A DNA stretch of 64,000 bases from Peribacillus deserti (GCF_002863585.1 NZ_PGUY01000010.1:27493-91492); one strand, 5' to 3'; shown: positions 35,594 to 44,505, numbered from the stretch's first letter. Made by a program: numbers and translations. Notes: generated by a model from the letters alone, not told the origin.

Positions 35594-36532
35594 TTAAAAG
35601 TATTTCTTTTTCCAGAATATAAAGGTCGTTAAAGCTGATAAGAACACAGCAAAACACATCGTGATCACAAATGCATGCGGGTTTTTCTCAAAAGGCAGAG
35701 CCACATTCATTCCATAGAAGCTCGCGACCATGGTGGGAAATGACAAAATGATCGTGATGGAGGTCAAGAATTTCATCACCATGTTTAAATTATTGGAGAT
35801 GATTGAAGCGAAAGCATCCATCATTCCGCTTAAAATCGAACTATACGTATCGGCCATTTCAATTGCCTGTGTGTTTTCGATAATAACATCCGCCAACAAT
35901 TCCTTGTCTTCCTCGTACATCTTCAAATGATTCAGCCGCAGCATTTTTTCTAACACAATTTTATTTGATTTAAGGGAAGTGGTGAAGTAAACTAAACTTT
36001 TTTCAAGTGAAAGAAAGGTGTAAAGCTCCTTATTCTTCATGGATTGATGCAATTCTTTTTCAGCTTCATCGGTCTTTTTATTAATCTGCTTTAAATAACG
36101 GAGATAATAAGAAGATATGATAAAAAGGATCTGAAGAGCAAACCTTGTCTTTTTATAGGTAAAGAAGCCCTTAATTTTATTATTCTTGAAATCTAATAAA
36201 ATAGGAGTTTCTTTTAATGAGACCGTTATAAAACACTCCTCATTTATGATCATGCCTATTGGTATGGTCTCATAAATCGGATAACCCGCCTCATCATGGG
36301 TAATGTAAGGAAAATCCACAATAATGAGTACATTAGAATCCTCTTTCTCAATGCGGGACCGTTCCTCATCATCAAGGGCATCCTTAAAAAAGTTAACCGG
36401 TATATTCAATCTGCTGGATACCTGCTTTATTTCCTCTTCACTCGGGGAAAGCATATTAATCCAGCAGCCTTTCGTTATTTCGGGTATCGATTCAAAACTG
36501 CTGTTTTCGCTGGTCTTAAAAAATTCTATCAT
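35594..36532 (-). CDS. CorA-type magnesium/divalent cation transporter
   Basis: 312 aa from MIEFFKTSENSS, with GAGGAGG 9-10 nt upstream. Cytoplasmic alpha/beta domain (1-150), long helices with acidic patches (YLRYLKQINKKTDEAEKELHQS), then two C-terminal membrane helices separated by YGMN (the GMN selectivity motif) and a basic tail WKKKYF. Homopentameric Mg2+ channel family. A 43-codon frame lies 22 nt upstream in the same transcript. Confidence 0.94.
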   Translation of the reverse strand: MIEFFKTSENSSFESIPEITKGCWINMLSPSEEEIKQVSSRLNIPVNFFKDALDDEERSRIEKEDSNVLIIVDFPYITHDEAGYPIYETIPIGMIINEECFITVSLKETPILLDFKNNKIKGFFTYKKTRFALQILFIISSYYLRYLKQINKKTDEAEKELHQSMKNKELYTFLSLEKSLVYFTTSLKSNKIVLEKMLRLNHLKMYEEDKELLADVIIENTQAIEMADTYSSILSGMMDAFASIISNNLNMVMKFLTSITIILSFPTMVASFYGMNVALPFEKNPHAFVITMCFAVFLSALTTFIFWKKKYF

Positions 36533-36554
36533 GTTTGCTGTCCTCCTCATTTTA

Positions 36555-36686
36555 TTACGAGGAAGCAGCCGTACCTTTTAAAGAGCTGACATATTTGAAA
36601 TAATCACTCCCGCTTGCTAAAAAGATAAAGCAGGCTTCCTCTAGTAAACATTCCGGATCGGGTTCGCTGGAACCATGGTTACTCAA
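36555..36686 (-). CDS. 43-aa reading frame upstream of corA with EPDP motif
   Basis: TTG start with AGGAG 10 nt upstream; begins MSNHGSSEPDPECLLEEA and ends SLKGTAASS. The stop is 22 nt before the corA ATG. Composition is protein-like with an amphipathic middle (ACFIFLASGSDYFKYV). EPDP near the N-terminus equals the ribosome-destabilising motif in the enterobacterial MgtL leader peptide. A competing ATG-TTT-TGA mini-frame with better spacing overlaps the TTG. Could be a leader peptide or a small CorA partner. Confidence 0.5.
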   Translation of the reverse strand: MSNHGSSEPDPECLLEEACFIFLASGSDYFKYVSSLKGTAASS

Positions 36687-36834
36687 AACATATCAACTCC
36701 TTTTATTAACAGTTACATTATCTTATACGAACGCTGGCGAAATGGTGCACTGGCCCAAAACACACAGCTACCTAAAAAATTATACTCTTGCCCAAGAAAA
36801 AAGCAATGGTAATCCTTCTTTATATAAAATAAAA

Positions 36835-37049
36835 GGCTGTTTTCGCAAACTTTTTTGTTATGGAACAAGGGGCTTGATTTCCACTACAGGATGCTCGCGC
36901 TTTCCGCGGGGCGGGCGCTGAGCGCCTGCGGGGTCTCACCTGTCCCGCTGCTCCCGAAGGAGTCTCGCACCTTACGTTCCAATCAACCTTTTAAACAATA
37001 GGGTAGGATCACATAACTATTAGAACAACAATCTTTTTAGAAAAGGACC
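36835..37049 (+). mobile_element. MITE-like element, copy D (215 bp)
   Basis: Short form: GGCTGTTTTCGCAAACTTTT at the left, AACAATCTTTTTAGAAAAGG then ACC at the right. AAATAAAA direct repeats flank it (36827-36834, 37050-37057). The right flank is the T-tract of the terminator at 37050-37080. Confidence 0.85.
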
Positions 37050-37080
37050 AAATAAAAAGAGCATGATCGATTCATGCTCC
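37050..37080 (-). terminator. Terminator of the 42-aa gene
   Basis: GAGCATGA/TCATGCTC stem then TTTTTATTT on the minus strand; copy D starts where the T-tract ends. Confidence 0.8.
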
Positions 37081-37104
37081 GTAAAAGGGAGAAACACTTT
37101 ATAA

Positions 37105-37233
37105 TTAGTAGTTGCTGACTTTATCTTCATATGATTGTGGGTATTCGTGTTTGACTCCGTCAAGCAATAGATCTAACTTTTCAAGCATTTCGTGGATGTC
37201 ACTCAAAGTGATTTTTTCATAGTTCGCTGACAT
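37105..37233 (-). CDS. Small acidic protein, 42 aa, unknown
   Basis: ATG with GGAGGG 7 nt upstream and a good terminator downstream. Begins MSANYEKITLSDIHEMLEKL; a central amphipathic helix (DIHEMLEKLDLLLDGVKHEY) dominates. No Cys and no membrane segment. Not recognised. It lies between the quorum-type regulator module and the mobile element, in its own transcription unit. Confidence 0.6.
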   Translation of the reverse strand: MSANYEKITLSDIHEMLEKLDLLLDGVKHEYPQSYEDKVSNY

Positions 37234-37285
37234 GGGAAATCCCTCCTAGTATTAAATCGTTTCGCTCCCCCTGGAATCGGTTGAA

Positions 37286-37319
37286 TGAAAAAGACAAGTC
37301 TGATACTGACTTGTCTTTA
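37286..37319 (-). terminator. Terminator of the regulator/pro-peptide operon
   Basis: AAAGACAAGTC/GACTTGTCTTT stem followed by TTTTT on the minus strand. Confidence 0.9.
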
Positions 37320-37384
37320 TTCTTTGATTTAATTATAAGGTCTTTCCCATGACTTTTGTATTGGGAAAATTTGCGTGATTTTTA

Positions 37385-37525
37385 TTACATTGGAGGAAGA
37401 ATTACTTCCACTTTCTGGGGAGTTACAGTTTTTGATGCTGCTGAAGTAGTACCTGCTGCTGTAAAACCAAATGCACTGACAAGAACTGCTCCTAAAACAA
37501 TACTACAAATAATTTTTTTCATCAT
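37385..37525 (-). CDS. Secreted signalling pro-peptide (Phr/PapR-like)
   Basis: 46 aa: a Lys-rich start (MMKKIICSIVLGAVLVSAFG), hydrophobic core, signal-peptidase-like sites (FTAAG, TTSAAS), then a short tail TVTPQKVEVILPPM. No domain follows, so the product is just an export signal plus a short C-terminal peptide. ATG overlaps the TGA of the upstream TPR regulator (ATGATG), with AAAGGAG 4 or 7 nt upstream. This layout matches the rap-phr, plcR-papR and nprR-nprX pairs; the mature signal is probably 5-10 C-terminal residues. Confidence 0.75.
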   Translation of the reverse strand: MMKKIICSIVLGAVLVSAFGFTAAGTTSAASKTVTPQKVEVILPPM

Positions 37526-38775
37526 AATGCTCCTTTCTTAGACAACTCTATATATTGATTATAGTAATCAAGAGATTTATTGGTTTCACCTGTCTCTGAA
37601 TACTTTTCTGCAAGTTGTAAAACTACATCACGGGCTTCAGAAAAATGATTGTTATCCATATAGTAAGGATACACTATATTTTCCAAAAATGTATAGTATT
37701 TTTGTTGGGAAAATAATTGATATTTATACATTTTTGCTAAGATGATATATTTTTTATGCGTTTTTTTATTACACAAGTCCAAGACTTCTTCAATAAGTGG
37801 GGATATCTCAAGAGTATTAACATTTAGCTTTATGAGCGTTTCAATGTATGTTAATTTATTGATTATATCTTCCAGACTTCCCTTATGAAACGCCCCTCTA
37901 CATTCTTGCAAAAGTTCCTTAGCCTTCTTATACTCTCCCATTTCTGTCAGCATGGCTGAATAATTATACAGAACTTGGTAATATAACTCTTTCATTGATA
38001 AAAGGCGAGTAATTCTTATTAAACTCCGATAAATCTCAGCAGCTTCCCTGTACATTTCAAGTCGCATATAGCTAATTCCGAGGATCATTTTTGTGTGAAT
38101 AATTCTTAGGAAGTTATTTTCATTTTGATATATATTTAAAGCTTTGTTCGCCTGGATGATTGATTTTTCTGGATCATTAAGTCTGGTAGCACATAAAGCA
38201 TTTTGATAATAAAGTTCTCCATTAAAAGTAATTGCCTCTGCAGGATTATAGGACATTAAAGCAACAAATTGTTCGTTTGCTTCAACTATTCTATTTTCAC
38301 TCATTAAATAAAGGCCTATAAAAAAGGAATATAAGAGATTTTCAAAGGGTGAAAAATTATTATGTAGTTTTTCAATCACACGCTGAGTCTGATTGATCTT
38401 TTCATAATCTCTTTTATGATTGTAATATTTAAATAAGTACAGATGATATAAATTGATTAAATCTGTTGAAGAAGCAAACTCCTCCATGTCTCTTAGATAA
38501 GCAGCATATTGCTTATCAGCTGTCTCAAAATCATAAAATACCATAGTGTCATAAAAAGATTGCAAAGCCTCTTTTAATTCCTCATACTTCTCCTCTTCCT
38601 GCTCCATGTTCACATTCAGCTTTTTTAAGAGAAGTTCAACCGTCTCGGCATTTCCATCGTAACTATTATTCTCGATTTTACTCAGATGGGAGATGGAACA
38701 AATATCTTGCGCCAGTTCGGATTGAGTTAAATGATTTTTTAGGCGGTAATATTTAATAATGGACCCTAGTTTCAT
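37522..38775 (-). CDS. XRE-HTH plus TPR regulator, RRNPP family
   Basis: 417 aa from MKLGSIIKYYRLKNHLTQSELA (GGAAGG upstream). Residues 1-60 are an XRE helix-turn-helix (TQSELAQDICSISHLSKIENN); the rest is all-helical TPR repeats, e.g. ELYYQNALCATRLNDPEKSIIQANKALNIYQ and REAAEIYRSLIRI, ending with SLDYYNQYIELSKK. This is the architecture of PlcR, NprR, PrgX and AimR, cytoplasmic receptors for imported peptides. The adjoining secreted pro-peptide is its presumed ligand. No target gene is evident next to it. Confidence 0.85.
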   Translation of the reverse strand: MKLGSIIKYYRLKNHLTQSELAQDICSISHLSKIENNSYDGNAETVELLLKKLNVNMEQEEEKYEELKEALQSFYDTMVFYDFETADKQYAAYLRDMEEFASSTDLINLYHLYLFKYYNHKRDYEKINQTQRVIEKLHNNFSPFENLLYSFFIGLYLMSENRIVEANEQFVALMSYNPAEAITFNGELYYQNALCATRLNDPEKSIIQANKALNIYQNENNFLRIIHTKMILGISYMRLEMYREAAEIYRSLIRITRLLSMKELYYQVLYNYSAMLTEMGEYKKAKELLQECRGAFHKGSLEDIINKLTYIETLIKLNVNTLEISPLIEEVLDLCNKKTHKKYIILAKMYKYQLFSQQKYYTFLENIVYPYYMDNNHFSEARDVVLQLAEKYSETGETNKSLDYYNQYIELSKKGAL

Positions 38776-38950
38776 ATTGTTCCTTCCATTTCCTATCATA
38801 GTATATACATTTTACTATATATACTGTTAGCTTCCAAAGATTTTTTGTCTGTTTTCATGCTGCTTATAGGCAGCAGCTTACTAAATTTTATTCGGACTGA
38901 AGGATATACATGACGGCCAATTCAAAATGGTACTCTTAGACTATAAAAAG

Positions 38951-38992
38951 AAAAAAGCATTCCGCATTGCTGGCAATGCGGTCATGCTTTTT
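38951..38992 (-). terminator. Terminator of the decayed permease
   Basis: AAAGCAT..CCGCATTG/CAATGCGG..ATGCTTT stem followed by TTTTTTC on the minus strand. Confidence 0.85.
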
Positions 38993-39018
38993 GGTTTTAT
39001 TTAAATAATTTCACTTCA

Positions 39019-40391
39019 TTTCATAAGCTTGCTGTGGCGTCTTCCATACGCGAAATACACGACTATGCCTATAGCGATCCATATTGCAATTGCCAGGTCA
39101 GACCTGGCAATTGCAATGCAAGATTCCCACAGAAGAGGAACGCGAGTATCGGGATGACCGGTACAAACGGAACCCGGAAGCCTGTCTTAGGGGCTTTGTT
39201 ATTACGCCTTAAATATAAGATTCCAATGGATACTGTCATGAAAGCAAAGAGTGTTCCAATGTTGGTAAGCTCCGCTAATTACCCAAGCGGCAAAATTCCT
39301 GCAAAAAAGGATACAATCAGACAAGTGATCCATGAGTTGATCACCGGCGTATTTTTCTTCTTGCTTACTTTCGATAGCACACTCGGCAGTAATCCATCGC
39401 GGCTGATTGCATAAAACAATCGAGTCTGGCCATACATCATCACTAATAGTACGGTCGTTATACCTGTGATTGCACCAAGAGAGATAAAGCCGGCTACCCA
39501 ATCCTGATTGATATAATTCAATGCGAATGCTACAGGATTTTTTACATTTAATTGCTCGTAAGGAACTATACCTGTCAATATTAAGGAAACAACAATATAT
39601 AAGATGGTACAAACAGCCAGGGATGAAATGATTCCAATCGGCTTCTGCGGGTTGCGGACTTCTTCAGCTGCTGTTGATACGGCATCGAATCCAATATAAG
39701 CAAAGAAAACGGTTGCCGCTCCTGTGGCTACTCCATCAAAACCAAAAGGCATGAACGGAGTCCAGTTCTCGGGTTTTACATACCAAACGCCTACTGCAAT
39801 GAACATAACTACAACAGTCAGTTTGATTAATACCATGACTGTATTGAACCTTGCGGATTTTTTTACACCCTGTGTTAGCAGAAGGGTTATTATAAATACA
39901 ATTATAATTGCGGGTAAATCAATGTAAGTTCCTGCTTTAGGGTTATAAGCGCTTGTTAATGCATGTGGAAAGTGCAGTCTAAATCCTCCTATTAACCCCT
40001 GGAAATATCCTGACCAGCCACTGGCAACTGCTGAGATGCAAATCCATATTCAAGCAGCAGGTCCCATCCTAAAACCCAGGCAATCAGCTCACCGAAGGTT
40101 GCATAGCAGTATGTGTACGCAATCCGGAGAGTGGAACGGTTGAGGCAAACTCGGCATAGCAAAGTGCCGCAAATACACAAGCAAGCCCTGACATAATAAA
40201 TGAGATAACTAGTGCCGGACCGGCATGTTCTGCTGCTGCTACCCCTGTTAATACAAATATCCACGTACCAATAATGGCTCGATTCCAAGCATAGTTAAAT
40301 CAAATCCGCCCAGTTCTTTTTTTAGCTGTACTTCTTTTTGTTCTGTTTCACTGATTAAAGCTGCAATAGATTTTCTTCTGAATAAACTCAT
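39019..40391 (-). pseudogene. APC-family amino-acid permease, multiply frameshifted
   Basis: Start MSLFRRKSIAALISETEQKE then GGFDLTMLGI, after which the frame breaks (the intact paralogue at 61.8 kb reads LGVGAIIGTGVFVLTG). Further breaks occur near 40.03 and 39.28 kb and near 39.1 kb, where a 35-bp palindrome replaces normal coding sequence. The middle (39279-39836) still reads cleanly: WYVKPENWTPFMPFGF, AYIGFDAVSTAAEEV, MYGQTRLFYAISRDGLLP. At least four lesions, so it is not a sequencing artefact. Confidence 0.9.
39083..39117. repeat. 35-bp palindrome inside the permease pseudogene
   Basis: 17-bp arms beginning ATTGCAATTGCCAGGTC around a single central base. The intact permease has no counterpart, so it looks like a template-switch event. 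Confidence 0.9.
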
Positions 40392-40558
40392 AAATCTTCC
40401 TGTTGGCTTATCAAGATAACTTTCTTGGTATAATTGATTTAATACACTATTCTGAATAAATCAACAAATATCTCCAAGATTCTGAATATTTCTACATATA
40501 TTAGCCTCTAAATCAACTTATAGGAGTCTATTCTCAGGTGACGGATTGCCAATGAAAT

Positions 40559-40583
40559 GTTTTCAATTCTCCAATGAGGGAAA
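40559..40583 (+). promoter_or_regulatory. Possible SigB-type promoter
   Basis: GTTTTC, 13-bp spacer, GGGAAA about 40 nt upstream of the hydrophilic gene at 40621. Confidence 0.4.
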
Positions 40584-40620
40584 AGTGAAATAAAAGAATT
40601 TCGAAAGGGGCGAACATGAA

Positions 40621-40863
40621 ATGGATAATCAGGAAAAAGAAAAGATCTTAGCTGAAAGAAATAATAAGGACAAAGCATTTAGGGAGAGCCAACAAAAGCA
40701 GCTTGAACGAGATCAGACTCTCATGCCGGTCGATGATCTCCCTCTTGAAGATATCCGCGAAGAATATCAAGAAGAAAAGGATGGAGAAAAGTCCAAGGAT
40801 GAATCTTCAAGTGAAAAGAAACTTTTGCACGGCATGAATCAAAAAAACGACCTTCCAAGATAA
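40621..40863 (+). CDS. Hydrophilic charged protein, 80 aa, unknown
   Basis: Very charged, probably disordered: EKEKILAERNNKDKAFRESQ, DLPLEDIREEYQEEKDGEKS, LLHGMNQKNDLPR; no Cys or hydrophobic segment. GAAAGGGG lies 11-12 nt upstream, somewhat far. A strong terminator follows. The composition and possible SigB promoter suggest a stress protein; not recognised. Confidence 0.6.
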   Translation: MDNQEKEKILAERNNKDKAFRESQQKQLERDQTLMPVDDLPLEDIREEYQEEKDGEKSKDESSSEKKLLHGMNQKNDLPR

Positions 40864-40870
40864 TTGCATA

Positions 40871-40907
40871 AAAAATAGCCGCTCGGGCTGCGAGCGGCTA
40901 TTTTTTC
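40871..40907. terminator. Convergent terminator before ltaS
   Basis: AAATAGCCGCTCG/CGAGCGGCTATTT stem with A- and T-runs on the two sides. Confidence 0.95.
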
Positions 40908-40914
40908 ATTTATT

Positions 40915-42861
40915 TTATTCACTTACTGGTTTTTCAGGATAGGAATAATCGTAATCTGTAGGATTAATTTTCTTAAATCCATTTGGCTGATAGAACCTTA
41001 ATAGGTCTCCATAAACCACTTTATCCGATAATTCAAGCTCAGAATTAGCTTTTTCTCCAAACGCCTTGCATGATTCCCCGTCTATAACGTCACCTGTGGT
41101 ATTGTCATAGCATTTGCCGTCAACTTGAGCAAATTGAGGAGTAATGTAGTCGCCATTTCTAAATGGAACGATCTGCTCAAAGTCATTTGAAAGAATGTCA
41201 GATCCGAATTCTAAATAATCTTTTGTATCAATTCCGAGTAGGTGTAAGACAGTCGGGCGGACATCTACATCACCGCTGAACTTGTCAACAACATTTCCCT
41301 GAACGCCAGGAACATGGATGAATAATGGAACACGCTGAAGCTGCGTATTTTCATAGTCATTGATTTCCTTACCGATTACCTGCTCCATTGCTTTATTATG
41401 GTTTTCAGAAATACCATAATGGTCCCCGTACATAACAACCATTGTATTGTCAGAAAGTCCAGATGTCTTTAGATCATTAAAGAATTGCTCTAGTGCCTGG
41501 TCCATATAATGAGCAGTTTGGAAATATTGGTTAACCACTTTATCATCCGTCTTAGCTGCCGGGAATGTTATATCCTCAGGATCCATGTTAAATGGAAAAT
41601 GGTTGGATAAAGTGATGAATTTTGTATAAAACGGCTGCTTTAAGCTTTGCAGCAATGGCATAGATTCTTTGAAGAATGGCTTATCTTCCATACCATAATT
41701 AATTGTGTTTTCATCAGACATATTATAATAATTAGCATCAAAGAACTTATCATACCCAAAAGATTTATACATTTCTTCCCGATTCCAGAAAGATTTATAA
41801 TTGCCATGGAAAACGGCAGAAGTATAACCTTTTGTCTTAAGGATACCCGGCATGGCCTGATAAGTGTTTTGCGCTTTTGTGGTAAACACTGCGCCTTGCG
41901 GAAGCGGGTACAAGGAGTTTTCCATCATGAATTCAGCATCAGAAGTTTTTCCCTGTCCTGTTTGATGGAAGAAATTGTTAAAGTAAAAAGTATTCTTATC
42001 TTTTGTCAGGGAATTTAGGAATGGTGTTACTTCCTGCCCTTCAAGTTTATAGTCAATAAGGAAGGTTTGGAAAGACTCCAGTGAAATATAGACAACATTC
42101 ATGCCTTTAGCTTTCCCAAAATATTTATCATTCGGTTCAGCATAGCTGGATTTAATATTATTTTCTACTTCAGTAATTTGGTCACTGTCAGCTAGAGCAC
42201 GCTGGGCAGATGATTTTGTACTTTGAATCATATCGTAAATAGTATAGTTATAGGTTCCTAAATATTTAACAAGATAATTCCTGTCAAAAGTTCTTGTCAA
42301 TAATTCAGGACGATCAGTTTCAGCCAGTCCTAAATTAATAAGAAAAACTAAAACGGCAGAAGCAAAAACGCCTAGGACTGTACGTGCCTTCAGCTTTTGT
42401 TCAGTAGCCGGCTTAACCTTTTTAAACACTAATAAAAGAATGAGAATAATGGTATCCAGGAAATAAAAAATATCAGTAGGATGTATCAAAGCTGCAATAC
42501 TATTCCCAAGGTCCCCAGCATTGTTCTTAGTCTGAGTAAGAACAGGAAGGGTAATAAAGTCATTAAAGAAACGGTAATACGCAATATTTGCATATAAAAT
42601 AAACGATAGTACGAAGTTAATCGTAATTAAGATTCGGTTTCTTGCTCGTCCTTTACGAAGCAAAGCAAATGCAAAGAAAAAGAGACCGGAGCTGATTGGA
42701 TTTATAAATAATAAAAATTCTTGTATGTCATTGCTGATTCCCAAGTTAAATTCATTTTTATAAGCTGCGTAAGTTTTGATCCAAAATAGAAATACCGCTA
42801 AATAGAAGAAGGAAAGTTTGTTATTATACAACTTACTCCCTATCTTTTTTATGCTTTCCAT
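40915..42861 (-). CDS. ltaS: Lipoteichoic acid synthase LtaS
   Basis: 648 aa. Five N-terminal membrane helices (to about 180), then an extracellular sulfatase-fold domain. Catalytic Thr lies in FHQTGQGKTSDAEF (about 306), metal ligands in ISLESFQ (Glu at 262) and VMYGDHYG (Asp/His). A linker ALA (about 222-224) could be the signal-peptidase cleavage site seen in LtaS proteins. Polymerises glycerol phosphate from phosphatidylglycerol onto the glycolipid anchor. Like YflE/LtaS in length. AAAGGA precedes the ATG. Confidence 0.95.
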   Translation of the reverse strand: MESIKKIGSKLYNNKLSFFYLAVFLFWIKTYAAYKNEFNLGISNDIQEFLLFINPISSGLFFFAFALLRKGRARNRILITINFVLSFILYANIAYYRFFNDFITLPVLTQTKNNAGDLGNSIAALIHPTDIFYFLDTIILILLLVFKKVKPATEQKLKARTVLGVFASAVLVFLINLGLAETDRPELLTRTFDRNYLVKYLGTYNYTIYDMIQSTKSSAQRALADSDQITEVENNIKSSYAEPNDKYFGKAKGMNVVYISLESFQTFLIDYKLEGQEVTPFLNSLTKDKNTFYFNNFFHQTGQGKTSDAEFMMENSLYPLPQGAVFTTKAQNTYQAMPGILKTKGYTSAVFHGNYKSFWNREEMYKSFGYDKFFDANYYNMSDENTINYGMEDKPFFKESMPLLQSLKQPFYTKFITLSNHFPFNMDPEDITFPAAKTDDKVVNQYFQTAHYMDQALEQFFNDLKTSGLSDNTMVVMYGDHYGISENHNKAMEQVIGKEINDYENTQLQRVPLFIHVPGVQGNVVDKFSGDVDVRPTVLHLLGIDTKDYLEFGSDILSNDFEQIVPFRNGDYITPQFAQVDGKCYDNTTGDVIDGESCKAFGEKANSELELSDKVVYGDLLRFYQPNGFKKINPTDYDYSYPEKPVSE

Positions 42862-43198
42862 TCAGAAACATCCTTTCTAATTTAACACACATAATCTGTT
42901 GTCTTTTTAACAATACTCAATTATAACTCTTTTTCGCATTCCGTCAAGACCTCAGTTAACCATTCATTTACAATTCCTTCACAATACATTATGCTATGAG
43001 GCGCTTCGTAGATTATTACTATTTTTTTTATGACCGATAAATCATCTGTACTATGATTACCCAGAGCTAAAAGTGAGAAAACCAAATTCATTCACCCCAG
43101 CATATTTTACAGGCGCTTTCTTAACATTTCCTTAATTATTTATTTACATTGGTTCATTATATCTTTTATTTATCAAAAAGTCATATGCCAAAAAGCAT
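42862..43198. other. 337-bp AT-rich intergenic stretch
   Basis: Upstream region of ltaS; no small gene, RNA motif or repeat recognised. Confidence 0.4.
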
Positions 43199-43229
43199 AA
43201 AAAAAGCAGCTGTCCAATTTTCAGCTGCT
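43199..43229 (-). terminator. Terminator of yisL
   Basis: AGCAGCTG/CAGCTGCT stem then TTTTTTT on the minus strand. Confidence 0.9.
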
Positions 43230-43237
43230 CGTAAACT

Positions 43238-43561
43238 TTATCGGTAAGCTATTCCAAGGATTGCTGCTAAGACAATAATAAATGGAATCCAGAGAATGGT
43301 ATGTTTCTTTTCTTTTCTTTTGCGGACAATCAGCATCTCCATTAGTCCTATTAAGATAATTGCTAAAATACCCTTAACAAAATAGATACCTGGATAATGG
43401 CCCATAATCAGCATGCCGATCCCGCTTCCCAGCATCACTATGTAGAAAAGTCTTTGAAGCATTAGAGAAATTTTTTGTTTGTTCATAAAATAGCTGATCA
43501 AAAACAGAATGATCAGGATTGCCCATGAGGAAGCATGAGTGTGATGCAAGCCTGTTAGCAT
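43238..43561 (-). CDS. yisL: YisL-like UPF0344 membrane protein
   Basis: 107 aa, four membrane helices filling most of the chain; basic loop IVRKRKEKKH between helices 3 and 4. LMLQRLFYIVMLGSGIGM and GILAIILIGLMEMLIVRK match the UPF0344 pattern of YisL. AAAGGAGC precedes the ATG. Function unknown. Single gene. Confidence 0.88.
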   Translation of the reverse strand: MLTGLHHTHASSWAILIILFLISYFMNKQKISLMLQRLFYIVMLGSGIGMLIMGHYPGIYFVKGILAIILIGLMEMLIVRKRKEKKHTILWIPFIIVLAAILGIAYR

Positions 43562-43870
43562 TTAGATGACGCTCCTTTTACCACTTTTTTAGGTCTCTTG
43601 ATGACTCTATTACTATTATAGCAACTCTAAGTCCATAATTAAAATCAAGTCTATGAACTCCCGCTTAAATTTAGCAATTATTGTTCACAAGTTCGCTATA
43701 ATTCGATAGATTCCGCCTTTCGTAAAAACAACATAGGTTACAGTCAGCGCCCACTAACACAATCCGACGAGTTTCTTCCTATTATATGTAATTATATGTG
43801 AAAATTTCTGATAATAGCTGTAAGAACTGTTCTAAGTGCAGGAACTCCGGCAAATTATACACTATAAACA
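43562..43870. other. 309-bp intergenic stretch
   Basis: AT-rich; nothing recognised beyond presumed promoter sequence for yisL. Confidence 0.4.
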
Positions 43871-43913
43871 AAAAAACTAATGACCCTCCCTTATGTAAGT
43901 GGATGGTCATTAT
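43871..43913 (-). terminator. Terminator of the small metallopeptidase
   Basis: AATGACC/GGTCATT stem overlapping the stop codon, then TTTTTTTG on the minus strand. Confidence 0.75.
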
Positions 43914-44335
43914 TCGTGTAGAGCGAGTGCCACTTCTTTTATTTTGCTAAAGAGTTTTTCATCTATATCAAATACAATATCTTTTGCAGCTTCCCATGCT
44001 GTCTCTTCTGCTTTTCTAATCAATTGCTTTGCCAGCTGGTCATCGCTGTCATGTAAGCGTTCTGCCAGTTGGTCCAGGCCCTCGTCCAATGCATGCCCAA
44101 TTTCGTGGGCAAGTACTATAGCATAATAATTTAAATAATGAGTAACGTTTCCAAACAACAGCTCACATTGCTCTTTTACCGTTTCAATGTACATGGTAAT
44201 CGATTTTGTCCCAAGATGGTACTTCCCTCCGACCAGCCTTCCATCAGGGAAGCGGTTCTCTAACTGTACCGGTATATTTTTACCGCTTCTTATTATCAAT
44301 TCAGAAGTAATTTCTTCTATAGAAAGGTTTGTCAT
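43910..44335 (-). CDS. Small HExxH metallopeptidase
   Basis: 141 aa. Zinc motif HEIGH at 77-81 within AIVLAHEIGHALDEGLDQLAERL; a downstream Glu in AEETAWEAAKDIV (about 109-121) is placed to be the third ligand, giving a gluzincin-like minimal peptidase. No signal peptide, membrane span or HTH, so cytoplasmic and lacking the regulatory domains of ImmA/IrrE-type proteins, which it otherwise resembles. Substrate unknown. Single gene, GGGAAG upstream of the ATG. Confidence 0.75.
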   Translation of the reverse strand: MTNLSIEEITSELIIRSGKNIPVQLENRFPDGRLVGGKYHLGTKSITMYIETVKEQCELLFGNVTHYLNYYAIVLAHEIGHALDEGLDQLAERLHDSDDQLAKQLIRKAEETAWEAAKDIVFDIDEKLFSKIKEVALALHE

Positions 44336-44480
44336 AATCCACTTCCCGTATATTATCTTAAATGAATAATATTTTATATTCTATATCGGTATAATTCAAT
44401 AAACATTTATCTATTTCTGATTATTGATATATTCAACTTCAAACCCGAAAATTCCTAGTAATTTTTGGAATATTTTAAAA

Positions 44481-44505
44481 GTTTAAAAAGTTCTAGGCAG
44501 GCTAT
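44481..44505 (+). promoter_or_regulatory. SigB-type promoter of the gsiB cluster
   Basis: GTTTAA, 13-bp spacer, GGCTAT about 45 nt upstream of the first gsiB copy; the -35 is perfect consensus. Confidence 0.65.
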
